From contig NZ_LMQC01000012.1 in NCBI RefSeq assembly GCF_001424485.1, positions 581,012-645,011 on the forward strand: DNA of 64,000 nt. Reading direction: 5' to 3'. The translations under genes and the position numbers were made by a program. Under the pieces are notes generated by a model. The model did no database searches. It saw nothing but the letters and a program-made list of their open reading frames with translations, and was not told the origin of the DNA. Below, piece after piece: positions 1 to 5,821 of this stretch (its first letter is position 1; the number at the start of each line of letters is the position of its first letter). The stretch comes from Modestobacter sp. Leaf380 (GTDB lineage Bacteria; Actinomycetota; Actinomycetes; Mycobacteriales; Geodermatophilaceae).

Positions 1-323
1 GCGCGGCGCTGATGTTCTTCGTGCCCGGCATCGAGGAGACGCTGCGGGTCTACGGCCGCTGCCGGCTGGTCCCGGCCGCCGAGGTGGCCGCCGACCTGAC
101 CGAGTTCGGCAAGCAGCCGCTGTCGGTCCTGGTGATGGACGTCGAGCGGGCCTACTTCCACTGCGCGAAGGCGGTCATGCGCTCCAGGCTGTGGGATCCG
201 GGCGCCCAGGTGCACCGCTCGGTCTTCCCGCCCATGGGCCAGGTGTGGCGGGAGCACACCCGCGGGGTGTCCCCCGACCAGGCCGACTCCGAGATGCGCG
301 CCGAGCTCGCCCTGGAGCTCTGA
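1..323 (+). CDS. Pyridoxamine 5'-phosphate oxidase (PPOX) family FMN flavoprotein, 3' part
   Basis: The gene enters from the left edge; only about the last 107 codons are present, open in frame from base 3 to the TGA at 321-323. The visible part contains IEETLRVYGRCRLV and YFHCAKAVMRSRLWDP, the blocks I associate with the C-terminal half of PPOX-type split-barrel flavoproteins of the MSMEG_1061 kind. These bind FMN and are probably cytoplasmic oxidoreductases of unknown substrate. The family assignment rests on pattern memory; the N-terminal FMN-binding part is outside the window. Confidence 0.7.
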   Translation, partial: AALMFFVPGIEETLRVYGRCRLVPAAEVAADLTEFGKQPLSVLVMDVERAYFHCAKAVMRSRLWDPGAQVHRSVFPPMGQVWREHTRGVSPDQADSEMRAELALEL

Positions 324-325
324 GT

Positions 326-364
326 GGAGTGCCACGGCGCGGGGAACCTGCGCCGTGGCACTCC
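326..364. terminator. Bidirectional hairpin terminator
   Basis: A perfect 15-bp stem (326-340 with 350-364, arm GGAGTGCCACGGCGC) with a 9-nt loop sits between two convergent genes, 3 nt after the left gene's stop and 2 nt before the methyltransferase stop. There is no clear T-run, as is usual for actinobacterial terminators. Confidence 0.8.
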
Positions 365-366
365 GC

Positions 367-876
367 TCAGTCGGTGCGGCGCTCGTAGACCCCGACGACC
401 TCGCCGCGGAAGGAGTCGGTGATGCCGGGGAACGCGGCCATGACCTTGTCGTGGTCCCAGTCGTCGACCACGTGCACCTCGTGGTGGTTGTGCTCCAGCT
501 CGCCCTGCGGGTAGTGCACGATCGGGATCGACATGTAGACCGCCCGCCCGGCGGCTTCGCCGGCCCGGGCCCACAGGTCCTGGGCCTCCTCGACCGTCAT
601 GTGCTCGGCGACGTCACCCAGGACGACGACGTCGGCCACGGGCAGCGGCGTGGTCCGGGCATCGCCCAGCAGCACCTCGTCGTAGAGCTCGCGCAGCGCG
701 TACTTCTCCACGTAGGGCTCGAAGACCTCCAGCGCGGTCAGCCGGGCCGGGCGGTCGTCGGCCAGCAGCTTGGCGTACGTGCCCGCCCCCGCCCCGACGT
801 CCAGCAGCGACTCGGGTGCGAGGTCGCGGATCTTCGAGCGGGTCCAGTCCTTGCCCTCGGGCGAGCTGATCGGCAC
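367..876 (-). CDS. Small class I SAM-dependent methyltransferase
   Basis: 169 residues. Motif I (LLDVGAGAGTYAKLL, about residues 23-37), a DVVVLGDVAEHM block about residue 80 and a Rossmann-type layout identify a class I S-adenosylmethionine methyltransferase. The substrate is unknown; the protein is short, essentially just the SAM-binding core. The start is GTG at 876. A TAGCCT -10 element on the same strand lies 6 nt upstream with no ribosome-binding site, so the mRNA is probably leaderless. It converges on the preceding gene across a shared terminator. Confidence 0.8.
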   Translation of the reverse strand: MPISSPEGKDWTRSKIRDLAPESLLDVGAGAGTYAKLLADDRPARLTALEVFEPYVEKYALRELYDEVLLGDARTTPLPVADVVVLGDVAEHMTVEEAQDLWARAGEAAGRAVYMSIPIVHYPQGELEHNHHEVHVVDDWDHDKVMAAFPGITDSFRGEVVGVYERRTD

Positions 877-929
877 GCGCAGAGGCTACGGGCGCTCCGC
901 CGGGTCCGCTGCCCGAGGACCGTCGGGGG

Positions 930-1139
930 TCACTCGCGCTCGAACTCGCGGGCCACGAGGCGGGCGGCCACCGCCTGCTCGGCGCGGAAGCGGGCCCGCT
1001 GGCGCTTGCGGACGTGGTCGGGGGTCCGGTAGCGGGCGTCCTCGACGAGCTGGAAGCTGGCGAGGACGCTGGCCTGCACGCGACTGGTGCCGAACACCCC
1101 GGTGGTGACTGCCGGGCGGACCGGTTCTGCGGTGGTCAT
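930..1139 (-). CDS. Small basic hypothetical protein (69 aa)
   Basis: Start ATG at 1139, preceded by an AAGAGG ribosome-binding site; an upstream in-frame ATG at 1169 would add ten residues but lacks such a site. The product is helical-looking and Arg/Ala-rich (…DHVRKRQRARFRAEQAVAARLVAREFERE), with no family I recognise. It is divergent from the MazF-like gene and shares with it a region containing two long inverted repeats. The coding pattern is plausible but short. Confidence 0.5.
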   Translation of the reverse strand: MTTAEPVRPAVTTGVFGTSRVQASVLASFQLVEDARYRTPDHVRKRQRARFRAEQAVAARLVAREFERE

Positions 1140-1149
1140 GGTGCCTCTT

Positions 1150-1264
1150 CCCCGAACGGGCCCCGCCACCGTGGCCGGGTGGTGTGTGGCCCTGGGCCAG
1201 TAGATGACCCGTTCGGGGCACGGTCAACCACGGGTGTGACCGGTTCGTCCCATCGGGTCACACC
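1150..1264. promoter_or_regulatory. Intergenic region with two perfect inverted repeats
   Basis: The 244-nt gap between the 69-aa gene and the MazF-like gene contains CCCCGAACGGG (1150-1160) inverted at 1208-1218, an 11-bp match across 47 nt, and GGTGTGACC (1233-1241) inverted at 1256-1264, a 9-bp match across 14 nt. Both are candidate operators; binding proteins are unknown. Confidence 0.5.
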
Positions 1265-1368
1265 GACCCCGCGAGTCCCACGTCGGACGGCGTGTCGCGG
1301 TGGCGCGCCGTGACCGTCCCGGACGATCTCGTGACGGATCCCCGGGGCGCGCCCACCCCCGTCGTCCC

Positions 1369-2709
1369 CTAGCGTCGTCGGGCATGGCGTCTGGCTGGAA
1401 GTCCGTGCTCGACCGCGTCGTCCGCACCCTGGTCCGCGAGGGCGGGGCGGAGCTGCGCCGGCGGTCCTCCGCGCGCCCCGGCCGGGCCCCGGGCCCCTCC
1501 GCCGACCGCCCCCGGGCCACCCTGCGGGACCGGCCCAGCGACGCCGACCTGGCCCGCCCGGCCGCGCGCGGCGCCGGCGACTTCACCGGCCGCGGCGAGA
1601 TCGCCTACGCCCCCCGCGACGACGGCCGGCCCGACCCGGGCGAGGTCGTCTGGGCGTGGGTCCCCTACGAGGAGGGCGACGGCCGGGGCAAGGACCGCCC
1701 GGTGCTCGTCGTGGGCCGGACCGGGTCGGACCTGCTCGGGCTCATGCTGACCAGCAAGGACCACGACCGGGACGCCGCCGACGAGGCCCGGCACGGCCGG
1801 CACTGGCTCGACGTCGGGACCGGCGGCTGGGACCGGCAGGGCCGGCCCAGCGAGGTGCGGCTGGACCGGGTGCTGCGGATCGACCCTGACGACGTCCGCC
1901 GGGAGGGCGCCACCCTGGACCGCCGGCGCTTCGACACGGTCGCCACCGAGGCCCGCCGCGTCCTGGGCTGGTGACGCCGCCCGGCGGCGCTCCGCGGCGG
2001 CCAGCCGCCGCCCGGCCCGCCGGTACCAGGCGCTGACCACGACCAGGGCGAGCGCGGCGTCCAGCAGGTGACCGCCGGTGGCCAGCAGCTCCGTGGCCGC
2101 CCGCGCCTCGTCCCCGGTGGACCCCAGCGGCGCCCGGGCCCACGCCAGCCGGGCCACCACGTCGTGCGCAGCGCCGGTGACCACCACGACCACGAGCCGG
2201 GCCGGCGTGGACAGGTCCCGGCGCACCGGGTCGACCCCGGTGACGACGACGGCCAGCAGCAGACCCCCGAGCACCATGTGCAGGTGCAGCAGCCCGTGCA
2301 GGCCGTGCGGCACCGGGGCCAGCCAGGCCGCGGCGACCGAGGCCGCGACGAGCACGGTGACGACCGGTGCCCGCACCAGCAGCCGCGCCGGTGCGGTGTG
2401 CAGGGCCGCGAGCACGCCCCGGGCCGGACGGCGGGGCAGCGCCCGCAGGGCCAGCGTCACCGGCGCCCCGAGGGCGACGAGCAGCGGCCCGGCCATCGTG
2501 GCCAGCAGGTGACCGACCACGGCGGCCCGGGTGGGCGGCCCGTGGCCGGTGAGGGCCGGGAGCGACCCGACGACCACCAGCGCGCCCCCGAGCACGAGGG
2601 CCAGCACCCGGCCGGCGGGCCAGTCCACGCCGCTCCGGGTCAGCTGGAGCACCCCGGCCCCGTAGCCCGCGACCGCGAGCGCGACGCCGGCGAGGACGAC
2701 GACCGTCAC
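1369..2709 (-). CDS. CtaG-like cytochrome c oxidase assembly/caa3 family membrane protein, with odd C-terminal extension
   Basis: Start GTG at 2709 overlaps the upstream gene's TGA by 4 nt (GTGA). The first ~245 residues are hydrophobic with about six to seven membrane segments and resemble the CtaG/caa3-oxidase assembly family, including a conserved HGLHGLLHLHMVLGGLLL block whose histidines would suit copper binding. Family members are usually about this size, but here the frame stays open for another ~200 residues, to 1369, reading antisense through the whole MazF-like gene. That tail is Pro/Gly/Ala/Val-rich and looks like a shadow translation, so either the protein is really extended or a stop was lost. 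The boundary at 1369 is therefore uncertain; the membrane domain is not. Confidence 0.65.
   Translation of the reverse strand: MTVVVLAGVALAVAGYGAGVLQLTRSGVDWPAGRVLALVLGGALVVVGSLPALTGHGPPTRAAVVGHLLATMAGPLLVALGAPVTLALRALPRRPARGVLAALHTAPARLLVRAPVVTVLVAASVAAAWLAPVPHGLHGLLHLHMVLGGLLLAVVVTGVDPVRRDLSTPARLVVVVVTGAAHDVVARLAWARAPLGSTGDEARAATELLATGGHLLDAALALVVVSAWYRRAGRRLAAAERRRAASPAQDAAGLGGDRVEAPAVQGGALPADVVRVDPQHPVQPHLAGPALPVPAAGPDVEPVPAVPGLVGGVPVVVLAGQHEPEQVRPGPAHDEHRAVLAPAVALLVGDPRPDDLARVGPAVVAGGVGDLAAAGEVAGAARGRAGQVGVAGPVPQGGPGAVGGGARGPAGARGGPPAQLRPALADQGADDAVEHGLPARRHARRR
1384..1974 (+). CDS. PemK/MazF-family protein (orphan toxin-like)
   Basis: 196 residues. The core from about residue 77 (DPGEVVWAWVPYEEGDGRGKDRPVLVVGR, followed by LLGLMLTSKDHD and a conserved W…RPSEVRLDRVLRI) matches the PemK/MazF fold, whose members are usually mRNA endoribonucleases. 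The first 75 residues are Arg/Pro-rich and probably disordered. No antitoxin-type gene is adjacent in the same orientation, so a toxin role is not established. The ATG at 1384 lies 8 nt after a TAGCGT -10 element (1370-1375), consistent with a leaderless mRNA. The whole gene is overlapped antisense by the open frame of the CtaG-like gene. Confidence 0.75.
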   Translation: MASGWKSVLDRVVRTLVREGGAELRRRSSARPGRAPGPSADRPRATLRDRPSDADLARPAARGAGDFTGRGEIAYAPRDDGRPDPGEVVWAWVPYEEGDGRGKDRPVLVVGRTGSDLLGLMLTSKDHDRDAADEARHGRHWLDVGTGGWDRQGRPSEVRLDRVLRIDPDDVRREGATLDRRRFDTVATEARRVLGW

Positions 2710-3170
2710 CGGGCCGCCGGGGACCGCGCGGGCCGACGCAGCAGCAGGGCCGCACCGACGACGGCCAGCAGCGCGCCGGTGCCGTTCCACACCAGGTCGT
2801 AGGGCAGCAGCTCGACGCCGTAGCGGATCTGGTGCAGGCCCAGCGCCTTGTGCTGGACGAGCCCGTCGTAGACCTGGAACACCCCCGAGCCCAGCAGCAC
2901 CCCGGCCCAGGCCCGCACCCGGACGACGTCCCCACGGCGACGCAGGTCAGCCATCAGGAAGACCCCGGCGACGAGCGCGACGGTGCCGAAGGCGTGGAAG
3001 ACGCCGTCGGAGACCAGTCCGGCGGCGCTGGACGCGCGGTCGTAGAAGTGGTGCCAGTGCAGCAGCTGGTGGAACACGACCTCGTCGACCGTGGCGGCCA
3101 GGCCGACCCCGACGAGCAGCCCACCGCCCAGCGAGCGGCCGGTGGGTGACGAGCGGGGGTCGGCGGACAC
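2706..3170 (-). CDS. DUF2243 family membrane protein
   Basis: 154 residues with four membrane segments. The block VDEVVFHQLLHWHHFYDR early on and FQVYDGLVQHKALGLHQIRYG later are the hallmarks of DUF2243, a family of unknown function with conserved histidines. Members are commonly next to CtaG-like proteins, as here (4-nt overlap), which suggests co-translation and perhaps a shared metal- or oxidase-related role; that last point is inference. Confidence 0.85.
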   Translation of the reverse strand: MSADPRSSPTGRSLGGGLLVGVGLAATVDEVVFHQLLHWHHFYDRASSAAGLVSDGVFHAFGTVALVAGVFLMADLRRRGDVVRVRAWAGVLLGSGVFQVYDGLVQHKALGLHQIRYGVELLPYDLVWNGTGALLAVVGAALLLRRPARSPAAR

Positions 3171-3255
3171 GGGTGCTCCCGGGGGTCGACCGCCGGCCCG
3201 GGGTCGGGGCTGGACCCGCCGGTGGTCGCTCCCGGGCTACCCGGCCGGGCCGGGC

Positions 3256-4320
3256 TCAGTCGCCGCGGTGCCCGCGCAGCAGCAGCCGGGAGACCAGCGG
3301 CGCGGTCAGCAGCATGACGAACAGCCGCAGCACCTGGACGGCGAGCACGAACGTGGCGTCGGCGCCGCTGTCGCTGGCGGTGGCCAGGACGGCGTAGAGG
3401 CCGCCGGGCGTCGTCGCCAGGTAGGCGGTGAGCGGGTCGACGTCGGCGGTGGCGGTCAGCGCCCAGCCCAGCCCCGCGCAGGCCAGCACGACGGCGACGA
3501 TGATCGCCAGGGCCAGCGGGAGCGCGCGGCCGACCACCCGCAGGCTGTCCCGGGTGAAGGACAGCCCGACCTGCAGGCCGATGACCAGGAACCCGGCGCC
3601 CTCCAGGACGGCGGGCACGTCGGCGCCGCGGGAGAGACCGGTCAGGTCCAGGGTGGCCGCGACCAGCATCGGGCCCAGCAGCGAGGCGACCGGGACCCGG
3701 GTCAGCCGGCCCAGCGGGATGCCGACCGCGATGCAGACGACGGTGAGGAGCAGCCCGGCCCAGGGACCGGGTCCCTCGGCCGCGGCCGGGCCGGCGTCGG
3801 CACCGGAGGCACCGAAGGCCACGGCCGCGACCACCGGCATGGCGACGACGATCAGCAGCACCCGCAGGTACTGCAGCACCGCGACCATCCGCTCGTCGGC
3901 GCCCAGCTCGCGGGCCATCACGGTGATCCCGGAGGCGCCGCCGGCGATCATCGAGAAGGCGCCGGTGACCCGGCTGACCCCACGCTGCAGGGCCATCACC
4001 TGGCCGGCCACCAGGCTGATCAGCAGCGTGCCGACGGTGACCAGCAGGACCGGCAGCCAGTCCGCGGCGATGGTGCGCAGCGTGGAGACCGAGACCAGCG
4101 CGCCGATCGAGACGCCGACGACGGCCTGCGCCCCGGTCATCGAGTGCCTGGGCAGCGCGAGCCGCCGGCGGACCAGCAACGCCCGGGCGAGCCCGGTGGC
4201 CAGGCCGGCGAACAGCGTCGCCGAGGGCACCGACAGCAGCTCCAGGACCGCAGCCAGCCCGAGCGCGACGGCGAGGACGGCCGCCCAGTCCAGCAGCGTC
4301 GCGCCCCTCCCCCGGTCCAC
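3256..4320 (-). CDS. AbrB-type membrane permease (putative ammonia monooxygenase/AbrB duplication family)
   Basis: About 354 residues, nearly all hydrophobic, with two related halves (GAQAVVGVSIGALVS in the first, GAGFLVIGLQVGLSFTRDSLR in the second). This is the family annotated as AbrB transport regulator or putative ammonia monooxygenase; it is an integral membrane protein of uncertain function, and no monooxygenase chemistry should be inferred. The GTG at 4320 starts just before the first membrane segment and is preferred; an ATG at 4383 would add a 21-residue Gly/Arg-rich leader. It follows the regulator gene at 4404 on the same strand. Confidence 0.75.
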   Translation of the reverse strand: MDRGRGATLLDWAAVLAVALGLAAVLELLSVPSATLFAGLATGLARALLVRRRLALPRHSMTGAQAVVGVSIGALVSVSTLRTIAADWLPVLLVTVGTLLISLVAGQVMALQRGVSRVTGAFSMIAGGASGITVMARELGADERMVAVLQYLRVLLIVVAMPVVAAVAFGASGADAGPAAAEGPGPWAGLLLTVVCIAVGIPLGRLTRVPVASLLGPMLVAATLDLTGLSRGADVPAVLEGAGFLVIGLQVGLSFTRDSLRVVGRALPLALAIIVAVVLACAGLGWALTATADVDPLTAYLATTPGGLYAVLATASDSGADATFVLAVQVLRLFVMLLTAPLVSRLLLRGHRGD

Positions 4321-4403
4321 GCCCCCACTCTGCCCGCGCGGGGGCCGCCGGCCCCCGCGCCCGGGAGTGCCGTCCGACACCACCGTGGCCCGGCTGGGCG
4401 GGA

Positions 4404-4697
4404 TCAGCCCCCGGTGATCCGCCGCAGCTCGGCGACGTGGGCGGTGAACGCCGTCCGGCCGGGGCGGGTGAGCTCCAGGCTGGTGCGCTGCCGGGACGCC
4501 ACGGTGGCCTTGCGGACCCGGACGTAGCCGGCCTCCTCGAGCTGCTTGACGTGCTTGGACAGCACCGAGTCGCTGACCCCCACGGCGTCCCGGACGGCGG
4601 CGAAGTCCATCGAGTCGACCGCGGCGAGCAGGCCGCAGACCTGCAGCCGGGGTGGGGCGTGCACGACCTGGTCGAAGCGCGGCTCGACGGTCGTCAC
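4404..4697 (-). CDS. Winged-helix transcriptional regulator (HTH_34-like)
   Basis: 97 residues. FDQVVHAPPRLQVCGLLAAV, a helix-turn-helix (FAAVRDAVGVSDSVLSKHVKQLEEAGYVRV) and a basic wing (RQRTSLELTRPGR) define a stand-alone MarR/ArsR-like winged-helix protein with no sensor domain. The GTG at 4697 overlaps the stop of the upstream membrane-protein gene by 4 nt, so it is the last gene of a three-gene unit with two paralogous membrane proteins. It probably binds the ACTTTCC/GGAAAGT palindrome at the head of the unit (inference from position). Confidence 0.85.
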   Translation of the reverse strand: MTTVEPRFDQVVHAPPRLQVCGLLAAVDSMDFAAVRDAVGVSDSVLSKHVKQLEEAGYVRVRKATVASRQRTSLELTRPGRTAFTAHVAELRRITGG

Positions 4698-5125
4698 ACG
4701 CCCTCCCGCAGCTCGCGCTGCCACGCGCGGGTCCACCGGGCGGACAGGACCGCGACCGCCACGCCCAGCACCGCGCCGGCGACGACGAACACCCACGGTC
4801 GCTCGTCGCCCAGCAGGTACGCCGGCACCAGCACGGCGACGACGAGGACCGCCCAGCCCGCCAGCACCCGCGGCGGGGTGTGCACCCAGACGCCGGTGGA
4901 CCGCCGGTAGACCGCGACCAGCAGCCCGGTGCCCAGCCCGAACAGCAGCACGGCCGGTGCGGTCACCCAGGGGGAGTCCAGCGCGTTCGAGGAGATGAAG
5001 GCGAACAGCAGCAGCCCGAGCGCGGGCCCGAACCAGGGTGGCGGCACCACCCGTTCGGCGAGCGCGACCCGGTCGGCGTCGAGGGCGGCGAGGTCGGCGG
5101 CCGCCCGGTCCCGGTCCGCGGTCAC
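4694..5125 (-). CDS. Four-TM membrane protein, paralogue A
   Basis: 143 residues: a charged cytoplasmic N-terminus (DRDRAAADLAALDADRVALAERV), about four membrane segments, and a short basic C-terminus (RWTRAWQRELREGV). It is clearly homologous to its upstream neighbour, sharing the N-terminal helix, an A-V-YRR-TGVWV block and the R-W-T-x-x-x-QREL ending. The function is unknown. GTG at 5125 overlaps the neighbour's TGA (GTGA), and its own stop overlaps the regulator start, so the three genes are translationally coupled. Confidence 0.8.
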   Translation of the reverse strand: MTADRDRAAADLAALDADRVALAERVVPPPWFGPALGLLLFAFISSNALDSPWVTAPAVLLFGLGTGLLVAVYRRSTGVWVHTPPRVLAGWAVLVVAVLVPAYLLGDERPWVFVVAGAVLGVAVAVLSARWTRAWQRELREGV

Positions 5126-5586
5126 AGCTCGCCCCGCAGCTCGCGCTGGTAGACCGTCGTCCAGCGGCGGCTGACGAGGGCAGCGGCGACCCCGAGGACG
5201 ACGCCGGCCACGACCATCGCGTAGCGGACGTCGAAGGCGAACTCGGCCAGCAGTCCGATCGCGAACACGACCAGGCACGCCGCACCCCAGGCCCGGACCA
5301 CCGGCTTGGTCGACGGGCCGCCGTTGAAGCCGTTGACCCACAGCCCGGTGTGCCTCCGGTACCCGGCGACGAGCAGCGCGACGGCGGCGCCGAACCCGGG
5401 CAGCGCCGCGAGCGTCAGCCACGGGTAGGCGAAGGAGTACGTGGACAGCAGCGCCGCGACCAGGATGCCGAGCGCCGGGTCGTACCAGCCGGGTTGGCGG
5501 AGCCGGTCGGCCATCGCCGTCCGTCCGGTCTGCAGGGCTGCCAGGTCGGCCGCCGCACGGTCCCTCGACACCTCGTCACTTTCCAT
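5122..5586 (-). CDS. Four-TM membrane protein, paralogue B (first gene of unit)
   Basis: 154 residues, starting at ATG 5586 inside the ACTTTCC-N5-GGAAAGT palindrome. It has the same architecture as the next gene: N-terminal amphipathic helix (VSRDRAAADLAALQTGRTAMADRLRQ), four membrane segments, GYRRHTGLWVNG between segments two and three, and a terminal RRWTTVYQRELRGEL. This is a tandem duplication. I do not recognise a characterised homologue; the link to a small MarR/ArsR-like regulator suggests a regulated membrane function such as efflux or stress protection. Confidence 0.8.
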   Translation of the reverse strand: MESDEVSRDRAAADLAALQTGRTAMADRLRQPGWYDPALGILVAALLSTYSFAYPWLTLAALPGFGAAVALLVAGYRRHTGLWVNGFNGGPSTKPVVRAWGAACLVVFAIGLLAEFAFDVRYAMVVAGVVLGVAAALVSRRWTTVYQRELRGEL

Positions 5587-5613
5587 GTCGGAAAGTCTGC
5601 CTGGTCGCTTTCC
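5578..5613 (-). promoter_or_regulatory. Candidate operator: ACTTTCC-N5-GGAAAGT plus third half-site
   Basis: ACTTTCC (5578-5584) and GGAAAGT (5590-5596) form a perfect palindrome that contains the start codon of the first membrane-protein gene. A third CTTTCC half-site lies at 5608-5613. Position at the head of an operon ending in a winged-helix regulator suggests autoregulation; binding has not been shown. Confidence 0.65.
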
Positions 5614-5654
5614 GATCCGTCAAGTGACGGGGGCTGTCGCCGACGTGGTGGCGC

Positions 5655-5795
5655 GTGGTCTGATGGGCTCCGAACTGCGACGGCAGTGGAGGAAGCCGGT
5701 GTGAACCCGGCGCGGTCCCGCCACTGTGATCCGCCCCCGCTCCCGGGGACGGTCAGTCAGGAACTCCCGCCGTCGCTTCCTGCCACCTCCGGGCG
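5655..5795 (+). ncRNA. Cobalamin (B12) riboswitch
   Basis: The leader of the cobalamin operon contains the conserved cobalamin riboswitch blocks in order: GGAAGCCGGTGTGAA (5691-5705), GCGCGGTCCCGCCACTGTGA (about 5710-5729) and the B12-box-like AGTCAGGAACTCCCGCC (5755-5771). The order, spacing and location just upstream of cobaltochelatase and cobalt-transport genes make the identification strong. Adenosylcobalamin binding would be expected to repress the downstream operon. The exact 5' and 3' limits are approximate. Confidence 0.92.
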
Positions 5796-5821
5796 TGGAC
5801 ACCCGGGGAGAGGACGCACCT

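Noticed and set aside
1233-1264. TGTGACC…GGTCACA as a Crp/GlxR binding site
   Set aside because: Crp-type sites have a 6-nt spacer between TGTGA and TCACA; here the spacing is far longer, so it is listed only as an inverted repeat.
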